Shown one piece after another: positions 1-5,669 of a stretch of 5,669 bases of DNA; within the stretch, counting starts at the first letter, position 1, and each line of letters begins with the position of its first letter. The notes below the pieces were generated by a model, which saw nothing but the letters and a program-made list of their open reading frames with translations, searched no databases and was not told the origin of the DNA. A program made the translations under genes and the position numbers. The DNA is from an uncultured Pseudomonadota bacterium (GTDB lineage: Bacteria > SAR324 > NAC60-12), in assembly GCA_913056375.1 (NCBI GenBank), contig CAJXNF010000212.1, positions 1 through 5,669 of the forward strand, read 5' to 3'.

Positions 1-818
1 AAGCTCAAGCATGGCTGATCTACGCGCTCGCTGGATTGAGCCTGAAGCTCCTATCCAAAGAGGTGGGTCTGATCAGCTTGGGCCATTCAGCTTGGCTGGC
101 AATTGGTGCTTATGGTAGTGCGCTGACACTCCAAGTTGGTGGAGCATGGTGGCTTTCCCTATTGATTGGGGTCTCTCTTGGTGCAATGAGTGGCTGGTTA
201 CTGGGCTGGACTACGGAACGACTACAGGGCACTAGTCTGACGGTTTCGACGCTGGTTGCCGCCTTGTTGATTCAAGAGTTGTTGCTACTCGCAGAGAATT
301 GGACCGGTGGATACAGTGGCATCTCTGTCGATACGCCTGAATTTCTGAAGAGCAGTACAGACCAACATTGGGGTTACTGGATGAGTTTGCTGGCTCTAGC
401 AGGAGCTTGGCTCTGCTGGCAGCAATTGAAAGACAGTACAATTGGCCGTTGTTGGCGAGCTAGTAAGGATAGCTCACAAGCAATGTGCCTAGGAATTAAT
501 CCACAACGGGCCCGACAGCAAGCATTAGTCTGGAGCGGAGGCATCGCAGCCCTCTCGGGAATTTTACTGGCTTGGCAGCTTCAGTATTTGTCTCCTGAAG
601 CCTTCCCATTGACACTCTCGCTCGAGATTTTGCTTATTGGTTTGTTGGGCTCCAGCAATCTATTGGGCCTACTCTGTGGAGCAGCTCTGGTCCGCTTTCT
701 GCCTCAACTACTTGCACTGATTCGTATGAACCTCCCCCCTTCCTGGCAAGACTTACCCGGGCTAGAGCCCTTAGTTTTTGGTCTGATCCTAATTTACTGG
801 ATCTGGCAAAAACGCTGA
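1..818 (+). CDS. Branched-chain amino acid ABC transporter permease, LivM-like (5' end outside window)
   Basis: This is an inner-membrane permease of the LivH/LivM family, which forms the channel for import of branched-chain amino acids or related small polar solutes (amides, urea) with LivF/LivG-type ATPases and a periplasmic binding protein. The frame is open to the left edge (first whole codon at position 3), so the gene starts upstream; the TTG at 36 is not a convincing start because family-like residues (YALAGLSLKLL) precede it. About 271 residues are visible. Family signatures are GLISLGHSAWLAIGAYG (about residues 22-38), TGGYSGI (about 101-107) and the cytoplasmic loop LGINPQRARQQALVWSGGI (about 163-181), followed by ALSGILLA. 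Hydrophobic stretches of membrane-segment length run throughout. The exact substrate cannot be read from the sequence. The TGA at 816-818 lies 9 bp from the end of the convergent next gene, and no hairpin terminator is evident. Partner transporter genes, if any, would lie to the left. Confidence 0.88.
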   Translation, partial: AQAWLIYALAGLSLKLLSKEVGLISLGHSAWLAIGAYGSALTLQVGGAWWLSLLIGVSLGAMSGWLLGWTTERLQGTSLTVSTLVAALLIQELLLLAENWTGGYSGISVDTPEFLKSSTDQHWGYWMSLLALAGAWLCWQQLKDSTIGRCWRASKDSSQAMCLGINPQRARQQALVWSGGIAALSGILLAWQLQYLSPEAFPLTLSLEILLIGLLGSSNLLGLLCGAALVRFLPQLLALIRMNLPPSWQDLPGLEPLVFGLILIYWIWQKR

Positions 819-827
819 GAGTTCCCT

Positions 828-1535
828 TTAGTTCTTCAGTTGCTTGCGCATCCGCTTGAGTGTTTCTCTTGCGGACTCACGATTTTGTCGATCTAAAACC
901 ATTCCCTGCCACTGTAGCCACTCCCACATTGGACGTAACTCCGCATGACCAATTGGAATTCGGTGGTTGTTGACCTCTTGAACATAGCGTCTCACCAAAA
1001 GCGGAACGGGGACTTCATCCGCAAAGGCTTTGGCTCTTCGAACTGGTTGCCAAATTGGAGCTTCCTTTTTTTCTTTTTTGGGAAGGGCTGCCTTTGGAGG
1101 AGGAGTTTTTACTGAAGTTGTTTCAACTGTAGGCGCTGTTGTTGGAATAGGTAAACTCCCCTGCAAATCATCTGTCCGCTCCGGGGGTTTAGTGCGTTGG
1201 ACAGGTGGACTGGTTGATGGCTGATTTACGACTGGATTCAACGAAGCTTGAAGAGAAGAAGCCTGTCCAAGAAAGAGTTGTAGTAATTGGTTTTTTTCAG
1301 TACAGGCGGTCTGAAGTTGGCGACGTAGTTCTGTAATTTCTGATCGTAGACTGTCGATGTATTCTCTGGTCAAGGAATCTTGATCCAGCCGACGGCTTGT
1401 TGTTGGTGAGTTGGAAAGCGAGGCCAGGTTTTCTTTCATGGTAGTCTCGGTGAACGGTGGAATCCAATGTCTGCTATCAAGGGAATCCGATGTTGTACGA
1501 TTCAATTCTGACGAGCCCGATCCTTGGTTCGTCAA
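828..1535 (-). CDS. Unrecognised protein: coiled coil, proline-rich linker, basic C-terminal domain
   Basis: I do not recognise this 235-residue protein. Residues 1-50 are Ser/Thr-rich. Residues about 56-95 form a likely coiled coil (YIDSLRSEITELRRQL and onward, with heptad-like leucines). Residues about 100-160 are a Pro/Thr/Lys-rich, probably disordered linker (for example KTPPPKAALPKKEKKE). Residues about 160-235 look folded and helical, with a Trp-rich centre (MWEWLQWQ) and a basic end (LKRMRKQLKN). There is no signal peptide or membrane segment, so it is probably cytoplasmic. The layout resembles an oligomerising scaffold or a DNA- or protein-binding adaptor, but that is inference from composition only. 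The first possible start is a TTG 4 bp after the glgB stop, suggesting translational coupling. An ATG at 1439 would give 203 residues and keep the coiled coil. Neither start has a strong Shine-Dalgarno. The coding strand and the co-directional position behind glgB support a real gene. Confidence 0.65.
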   Translation of the reverse strand: MTNQGSGSSELNRTTSDSLDSRHWIPPFTETTMKENLASLSNSPTTSRRLDQDSLTREYIDSLRSEITELRRQLQTACTEKNQLLQLFLGQASSLQASLNPVVNQPSTSPPVQRTKPPERTDDLQGSLPIPTTAPTVETTSVKTPPPKAALPKKEKKEAPIWQPVRRAKAFADEVPVPLLVRRYVQEVNNHRIPIGHAELRPMWEWLQWQGMVLDRQNRESARETLKRMRKQLKN

Positions 1536-1539
1536 TGAC

Positions 1540-3765
1540 TCAGTGAATGCGTTGCCAGATCAGGCATCCAAGTGGCGGCAAATCCAGATGTGCACTGGCA
1601 TCTTGTCCTTGCCAAAGAGCTTCTTCAGCAACGATGGTTTCCTGTTGATTGAATCCCGAGCCTCCATATTCGGGAGCGTCTGAATCAAGTAATTTGCGGT
1701 AGGTTCCAACTTCTGGAAATCCTACCCGATAGTCAGTTCGAGGAACAGGAGTGAAGTTGTAAACAAATATTAGCGGGGATTCAACACTCTTTGCGCTGCG
1801 ACGTAAGAATGAAAATACGCTGTGTTGAGTATCACTAAGATCAATCCACTCGAAACCCTGCCAATCTCGATCATTGCTGTAAAGTGCAGGGTGTTCTCTG
1901 TAAAACCAATTGAGCCTGCGAGAGAAGTTTTGCAATTGTTGATGGACAAGGTTGTCCAGCAGGTGCCAGTCCAGACTCTGTGCTTCCGACCATTCCCTCC
2001 ATTGTCCGAACTCGCTCCCCATAAAGAGTAGTTTTTTTCCAGGATGTCCAAACTGATAACAAAGATACAGGCGGAGATGAGCGCGCTTCTGCCATTCATC
2101 CCCGGGCATTTTGTTCAGTAATGAACCTTTGCCATGAACGACTTCATCATGAGAAATCGCCTGTACAAAGTTTTCGGAAAAAGCATAAACCAGAGAAAAG
2201 CTGAGCCAGTGATGATGATACGGGCGATGTACCGGATTCAACTCCATGTAGCGAAGTGAATCATTCATCCAGCCCATGTTCCATTTGAAGTTGAAGCCCA
2301 ATCCGCCATGGTAGGGTGGACGGGTAACCCCATCCCATGAGGTTGATTCTTCGGCGATGGAAAGAACATTCGGGAAGTAGTGGAAGAGTGTTTCGTGCAA
2401 CTCCTGAAAAAAATCAATAGCCTCTAAATTTTCACGGCCTCCACTCGAATTGGGAATCCATTCCCCATGGGGTCGATCATAATCAAGGTACAACATCGAA
2501 GCAACAGCATCGACACGAATCCCGTCGATATGGTATTTTTCAAACCAAAATAGGGCATTACTGATCAGAAAATTTCGTACTTCGTGACGACCATAGTTGA
2601 AGATCAACGTGCCCCATTCCTTGTGCTCTCCCTTGCGTGGATCCTCATGTTCATAGAGTGTTGTTCCGTCGAATTGGGCCAGTCCGTGAGCATCCTTGGG
2701 AAAATGACCAGGCACCCAATCGATAATCACTCCCAATCCTTCTCTGTGACATCGATTGATGAAATACATCAGATCTTCTGGAGGGCCAAAGCGGGATGTT
2801 GGCGCAAAGTACCCAGTCACCTGGTAGCCCCATGAACCATCAAAGGGGTGCTCAGCTATAGGCAATAACTCCAAGTGAGTGTAGCCCATTCGCTTGGCAT
2901 AGGGGATCAGGTCTTCGGCTAATTCCCGATAGCTCAGGAACCGATTTTCCTCTTCGGGTACACGCTTCCAGGAACCGAGGTGTACTTCGTAGATGTTCAG
3001 AGGTTGAGAGAGCCAGTCTGTTTGTTCGCGTTTTTCGAGCCAGCCTTCATCTTCCCAGTTAAATCCAGAAAACTCTTGAATACGTGATGCGGTTGATGGC
3101 CGAACCTCGGTGGCAAAGGCGAATGGATCACTCTTTAGCAGTAACTGATGTGACTGGCTGAGAAGTTCAAACTTATAGCACTGCCCGGATTGAGCTCCAG
3201 GCACAAAGAGTTCCCAGATTCCAGAACCACCCAAGACGTGAAGTAGGTGTCTTCTTCCATCCCAACCATTGAAGTCTCCAACCACACTGACTCGTCTAGC
3301 GTTCGGTGCCCATACTGCAAAGCGTACCCCGGCAATCCCTTCACGTTGCTCGACATGCGCTCCGAGTTTTTCATGGAGGAAGCGGTGTTTCCCCTGCCCA
3401 AACAGATATTGATCATAACTACTGATTGAAAGCTGAAAATAATATGGATCTAGTCGGCTGTGCTCTTGACCATCGGTATACTTGAAATGGAGTGTGTACG
3501 GAACGCTAGCAGTCTTCCCTTCACAAGTGCCTACAAATAAGCCTGCAGGGTGTTCTTGCTCCAACTTGAGATCAGGCAATCCAAATTCTTCTGGCCAACT
3601 CAGTAGACAGGAAACAGCATCAGGCTCCCAGGCTCGGATCAGCCAAGTCACTCCTGTTTTTGTGATCTCAGTATGAAATCCCAGCACAGACCTTGGTGCA
3701 TGATGATCCAGCGCCAGCAGGGCCTGAAGTTCATGTTCCGCAAGTTGTTTGGGTAACATCAGCAT
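1540..3765 (-). CDS. glgB: 1,4-alpha-glucan branching enzyme (GH13)
   Basis: GlgB cleaves alpha-1,4 glucan chains and re-attaches them by alpha-1,6 bonds, making branches in cytoplasmic glycogen. Residue numbers here count from an upstream in-frame TTG at 3783. An N-terminal beta module holds RSVLGFH (31-37). A CBM48 module is centred on FAVWAPNARRVSVVGDFNGW (155-174). The GH13 barrel carries YEVHLGSWKR (265-274), region I DWVPGHFP (355-362), region II GIRVDAV with nucleophile D425, region III SIAEEST with the acid/base Glu at 478/479, and region IV ISHDEVVHGKGS with D546. GSEFGQWREW (590-599) and a C-terminal beta domain follow. All catalytic residues are present and the length (about 741) is normal for the family, so the enzyme should be active. 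The start is uncertain: TTG 3783, ATG 3765 and ATG 3759 all lack a clear Shine-Dalgarno, and I chose the first ATG. No other glg genes are in the window. The gene shares a divergent upstream region with uvrC. Confidence 0.96.
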   Translation of the reverse strand: MLMLPKQLAEHELQALLALDHHAPRSVLGFHTEITKTGVTWLIRAWEPDAVSCLLSWPEEFGLPDLKLEQEHPAGLFVGTCEGKTASVPYTLHFKYTDGQEHSRLDPYYFQLSISSYDQYLFGQGKHRFLHEKLGAHVEQREGIAGVRFAVWAPNARRVSVVGDFNGWDGRRHLLHVLGGSGIWELFVPGAQSGQCYKFELLSQSHQLLLKSDPFAFATEVRPSTASRIQEFSGFNWEDEGWLEKREQTDWLSQPLNIYEVHLGSWKRVPEEENRFLSYRELAEDLIPYAKRMGYTHLELLPIAEHPFDGSWGYQVTGYFAPTSRFGPPEDLMYFINRCHREGLGVIIDWVPGHFPKDAHGLAQFDGTTLYEHEDPRKGEHKEWGTLIFNYGRHEVRNFLISNALFWFEKYHIDGIRVDAVASMLYLDYDRPHGEWIPNSSGGRENLEAIDFFQELHETLFHYFPNVLSIAEESTSWDGVTRPPYHGGLGFNFKWNMGWMNDSLRYMELNPVHRPYHHHWLSFSLVYAFSENFVQAISHDEVVHGKGSLLNKMPGDEWQKRAHLRLYLCYQFGHPGKKLLFMGSEFGQWREWSEAQSLDWHLLDNLVHQQLQNFSRRLNWFYREHPALYSNDRDWQGFEWIDLSDTQHSVFSFLRRSAKSVESPLIFVYNFTPVPRTDYRVGFPEVGTYRKLLDSDAPEYGGSGFNQQETIVAEEALWQGQDASAHLDLPPLGCLIWQRIH

Positions 3766-3783
3766 TTTAAAGAAGGTTGGCAA

Positions 3784-3872
3784 AGCGTAAGAATTCGCTA
3801 CGCTATGTCATCCAGCCAGCAAGCTCAAGAAGAGACTCAGAAGAAAATGAAGATCACCAGAGGATTATTGCA
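3784..3872. promoter_or_regulatory. Divergent glgB/uvrC intergenic region with a small inverted repeat
   Basis: This gap must hold the start signals for both flanking genes. It contains a perfect 6-bp inverted repeat, AGCGTA (3784-3789) and TACGCT (3799-3804), with a 9-nt spacer. Weak sigma70-like matches exist both ways. Rightward there is TTGGCA (3777-3782) with TACGCT 16 bp later. Leftward there is TTGAGC (read from 3828) with TAGCGT 17 bp later. Both -10 candidates are poor and overlap the repeat's right arm, so these are suggestions only. The repeat could be an operator or chance. Confidence 0.3.
3859..3864 (+). promoter_or_regulatory. Ribosome binding site of uvrC
   Basis: AGAGGA lies 8 nt before the ATG at 3873. 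This decides the uvrC start. The same frame stays open back to a TTG at 3777, but that start has no such site, would overlap the glgB start region, and would add 32 residues not typical of UvrC. Confidence 0.65.
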
Positions 3873-5270
3873 ATGCGCTCTGCTTCGATAAAACGTGCTC
3901 CAGAAGAAGCTCCGGTTTGGCAGAAACTAAAACATCTGCCTGAAGCGCCGGGAGTTTATCAGTTTCGCAATGCATCCGGTGATTTGCTCTACATCGGTAA
4001 AGCCAAGGTTTTACGAAATCGGATTCGCTCCTACTTTCAAAAATCTACTGCACATAACCTGCGAATTCAGATCATGGTTTCGTTGGTTGCTGATGTGACT
4101 TGGATTCTAACGGACACCGAAGCAGAAGCCCTTCTGCTTGAAGAACAACTGATCAAACTTCACAAGCCACGCTATAACGTGGCCCTCAAGGATGACAAAT
4201 CTTATCCCTACCTCAAGCTAAGCGTCCAGGAACACTACCCTCGTCTGAGCCTTGTGAGAGAGCGTCATGAGCGTAAAGCAGAATACTTTGGACCGTATCC
4301 TTCAGCCCAGGATGCCCGTCATATGATGCGAGTAGCGCTGCGCTATTTCCCGTTGAGAACCAGCAAAATGGAACTGGATGGAAGCAAGGTCTTTCGTCCC
4401 TGTCTCAACTTCCAACTGAAACGCTGTCTAGCTCCCTGTCGTGGAAATGTGGCTGTTGATGAATATGGCAAATTGGTGCGCCAGGTACGGCTGTTCCTGA
4501 AGGGTCGTGACCAGGAACTATTGCAGGATCTCGAAAGGCGCATGCAAATCGCCTCAGAAACGCTGGAATTTGAACAAGCCGCCCAACTACGTGACCAAAT
4601 TCAATCACTGCAACGCATCTTTACTCGACAGACGGTAATGTCACCAGATGGAGAGGATCGAGATGTTTTCAATCTCTACCGAGAAGCTGGAACTGCTGGT
4701 GTTCAGGTACTCTTCATTCGCAATGGACGCTTGTTGGGCTCAGACTTTTTCTTCTTTGATACGAGTGAACAAGCCTCGGATGCAAATTTACTTGGACAGG
4801 CCATCAATCGGCTCTATACCAGTGAAATGACTGGTATCCCTCGCCAGGTATTGCTGCCCTTTGAGTATCCTGAAGAAGAAATATTGGGAGATGCTTTGTC
4901 TGAGCAAGCTGGTCACAGGGTTCAATTAATGGTTCCCAAACGTGGTCATAAAAAAGAATTGGTGAGCCTAGCTTTTCAAAACGCTCGAGCGAATCTGGAG
5001 GAACAGAGAAGGCGAGTCGTTAAAGACAGCGAGATTCTCAGGCAAGTTCAGAATTTTAGTGACACTTTGCTCGCGCGCTGCAGCCAATTCTACCAGCAAA
5101 GCTTCTTCATCTGCACTTGGCTGGCTAACATAGATAAAATCTTGATGCGGACACAAACTTTTATGCTGAACCAATTCTGGGACGGAAATTTCAACATCTA
5201 CAGTACCGCAAATTTCCTGATATTTTTCCCATTTTTTGGGGTCCACCTCATAAGGCGGTGTTGCGGTTAA
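3873..5270 (+). CDS. uvrC: Excinuclease ABC subunit C, truncated: N-terminal half with a chimeric tail
   Basis: UvrC makes both incisions in nucleotide excision repair after UvrA and UvrB load on damaged DNA. Residues count from ATG 3873. A GIY-YIG 3'-incision domain occupies about 20-100 (PGVYQF, LLYIGKAKVLRNRIRSYF, then the Glu-rich EAEALLLE and KPRYNVALKDDKSYPYLK). The cysteine region RPCLNFQLKRCLAPC has C177, C185 and C189, but the first cysteine usual in this region appears to be Ser164. A UVR motif that contacts UvrB lies at 232-248 (EFEQAAQLRDQIQSLQR). The linker (KRGHKKELVSLAFQNARANL) is normal to about residue 393. From there the frame reads sequence antisense to a helicase and stops at 5268-5270. 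The RNase H-like 5'-incision domain and the helix-hairpin-helix DNA-binding tail, together about 200 residues of a usual 600, are missing. As it stands the product could at most make the 3' cut, like the UvrC-half protein Cho. It is probably a broken gene or a join artefact. Confidence 0.9.
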   Translation: MRSASIKRAPEEAPVWQKLKHLPEAPGVYQFRNASGDLLYIGKAKVLRNRIRSYFQKSTAHNLRIQIMVSLVADVTWILTDTEAEALLLEEQLIKLHKPRYNVALKDDKSYPYLKLSVQEHYPRLSLVRERHERKAEYFGPYPSAQDARHMMRVALRYFPLRTSKMELDGSKVFRPCLNFQLKRCLAPCRGNVAVDEYGKLVRQVRLFLKGRDQELLQDLERRMQIASETLEFEQAAQLRDQIQSLQRIFTRQTVMSPDGEDRDVFNLYREAGTAGVQVLFIRNGRLLGSDFFFFDTSEQASDANLLGQAINRLYTSEMTGIPRQVLLPFEYPEEEILGDALSEQAGHRVQLMVPKRGHKKELVSLAFQNARANLEEQRRRVVKDSEILRQVQNFSDTLLARCSQFYQQSFFICTWLANIDKILMRTQTFMLNQFWDGNFNIYSTANFLIFFPFFGVHLIRRCCG

Positions 5271-5423
5271 AGAGATAATCGACTGGACATCAAAAACTTG
5301 ATGCAAGGCTTCAACATCCTTTGCCCATGAGCCAGTTAGGTGATGGCATTCATCTAGAACCAGTGTAATAGGAGGGCCTATATCTGATTTGGATTTTTTA
5401 TCTTTTTTCGGTTCTGCTTGGTT
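4968..5423 (-). pseudogene. Internal fragment of a superfamily 2 (DEAD/DEAH-type) helicase
   Basis: The frame is open from just after an in-frame TAG (5424-5426) to 4968. After a Lys-rich linker it reads ITLVLDECHHLTGSW, with Walker B/motif II DECHH at 5340-5354. It continues with SIISLTATPPYE (motif III TAT), KKWEKYQEICG, VDVEISVPELV and LCPHQDFIYVSQPSADEEALL. These motifs occur in that order in large bacterial SF2 helicases of the Res/DEAD type, recalled from family knowledge. Homology plausibly ends at about 5050-5070; residues encoded from there to 4968 are antisense to uvrC. No Walker A (GKT) is encoded upstream in any frame to the window end, and the C-terminal RecA lobe is absent. There is no ATG start in the open stretch (TTG 5306 is the first weak option). 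It is therefore a remnant cut at both ends, not a working ATPase. The parent gene could serve defence or repair, but this cannot be decided here. Confidence 0.72.
5045..5070. other. Rearrangement junction between uvrC and the inverted helicase fragment
   Basis: To the left, plus-strand uvrC is family-like through about DSEILRQVQ. To the right, the minus strand is family-like helicase down to about EEALLVELAAAREQ. The two genes meet tail to tail with no gap, target-site duplication or insertion-sequence end that I can see. The exact base cannot be fixed without an alignment. Confidence 0.6.
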
Positions 5424-5669
5424 CTACCGTAACTGAAACTGTAACAAGTGTAACACCCATTGAAACGTAGCTTCTGGCCTATTAGATAGAGAGGAAAGAG
5501 AAATTGGGTACATAACTCAGAATCAATGAAATGAACCTATGTAATGCAGTTGCGGTTTTGATTTTGGCAATATACTCATTTCATAAAAAATAATGATCTA
5601 TAAATTATTGTTTCAAGCCTCTCTAGACGTATACTTATTTTCATTTGCTTCTTCTTTATTGTGACTTCT
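5424..5669. other. AT-rich tail without a recognisable gene
   Basis: No family-like protein is encoded on either strand. By hand count the last 99 bases (5571-5669) are about 25 % G+C, clearly lower than the coding DNA to the left. Three GTAAC words (5429, 5441, 5450) form a loose repeat beside the helicase fragment. TATACT at 5571-5576 resembles a -10 box but lacks a good -35 partner. On the minus strand a short frame (ATG 5513 to TAG 5424, 29 codons) is in phase with the helicase fragment but has no helicase motif. Confidence 0.5.

Noticed and set aside
1030..1224. Plus-strand Gly-rich frame of 64 codons
   Set aside because: It is antisense to the Pro-rich linker of the unknown gene; Gly-rich antisense of Pro codons is expected.
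1411..1683. Plus-strand frame of 90 codons across the glgB end
   Set aside because: It is antisense to glgB and its downstream gene and has no family-like features.
2584..2835. Plus-strand frame of 83 codons inside glgB
   Set aside because: It lies wholly opposite the conserved GH13 core, whose motifs prove the minus-strand frame.
3777..3872. N-terminal extension of UvrC from TTG 3777
   Set aside because: It overlaps the glgB start, lacks a ribosome binding site, and adds residues unlike UvrC. ATG 3873 has AGAGGA at good spacing.
5184..5270. A novel hydrophobic C-terminal domain on UvrC (NFLIFFPFFGVHL)
   Set aside because: This stretch is the antisense reading of the helicase fragment, which has clear family motifs on the other strand, so the hydrophobic tail is accidental.
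5429..5454. GTAAC repeats as a CRISPR-like or iteron array
   Set aside because: There are only three 5-bp copies at unequal spacing (12 and 9 bp), with no array or origin context.
5589..5609. AATAAT-N9-ATTATT hairpin as a terminator
   Set aside because: The stem is only A/T pairs, too weak, and no gene ends next to it.
5424..5669. Missing Walker A part of the helicase on the minus strand
   Set aside because: I read this stretch in the helicase phase and looked for GKT/GKS coding in other phases, and found none. The DNA is AT-rich with frequent stops.

Overview
The window reads as ordinary bacterial chromosome with moderate GC and dense genes, followed by a rearranged right-hand end. Families, gene style and use of TTG starts fit a Gram-negative-like bacterium, but nothing fixes the taxon. 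I considered a marine proteobacterium-like lineage and cannot support it from sequence alone.

Layout. Bases 1-818 (+) hold the 3' part of a LivM-type ABC permease gene, cut by the left edge of the window. Only 9 bp away, and convergent with it, lies a minus-strand pair. glgB (1540-3765, glycogen branching enzyme) is followed 4 bp after its stop by an unrecognised gene (828-1535) for a coiled-coil, proline-rich protein. A short divergent intergenic region (about 3784-3872) separates glgB from uvrC, which starts on the plus strand at 3873 with a good Shine-Dalgarno.

The interesting part is the right end. uvrC encodes the GIY-YIG nuclease domain, the cysteine region, the UVR motif and the linker. 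It then loses homology at about 5045-5070, just before the RNase H-like 5'-incision domain should begin. Beyond that point the minus strand encodes the middle of a superfamily 2 helicase, with DECHH, TATPPY and LCPHQD motifs. This piece lacks both its N-terminal Walker A part and its C-terminal part, and it meets uvrC tail to tail. The last about 240 bp are AT-rich with no recognisable gene. Two genes broken at one point, in opposite orientation, fit an inversion breakpoint or a chimeric assembly join.

The genes do not form one pathway: amino-acid-type uptake, glycogen branching, nucleotide excision repair and a helicase remnant sit side by side. I see no convincing new multi-gene system, no RNA gene, no CRISPR array and no complete mobile element.
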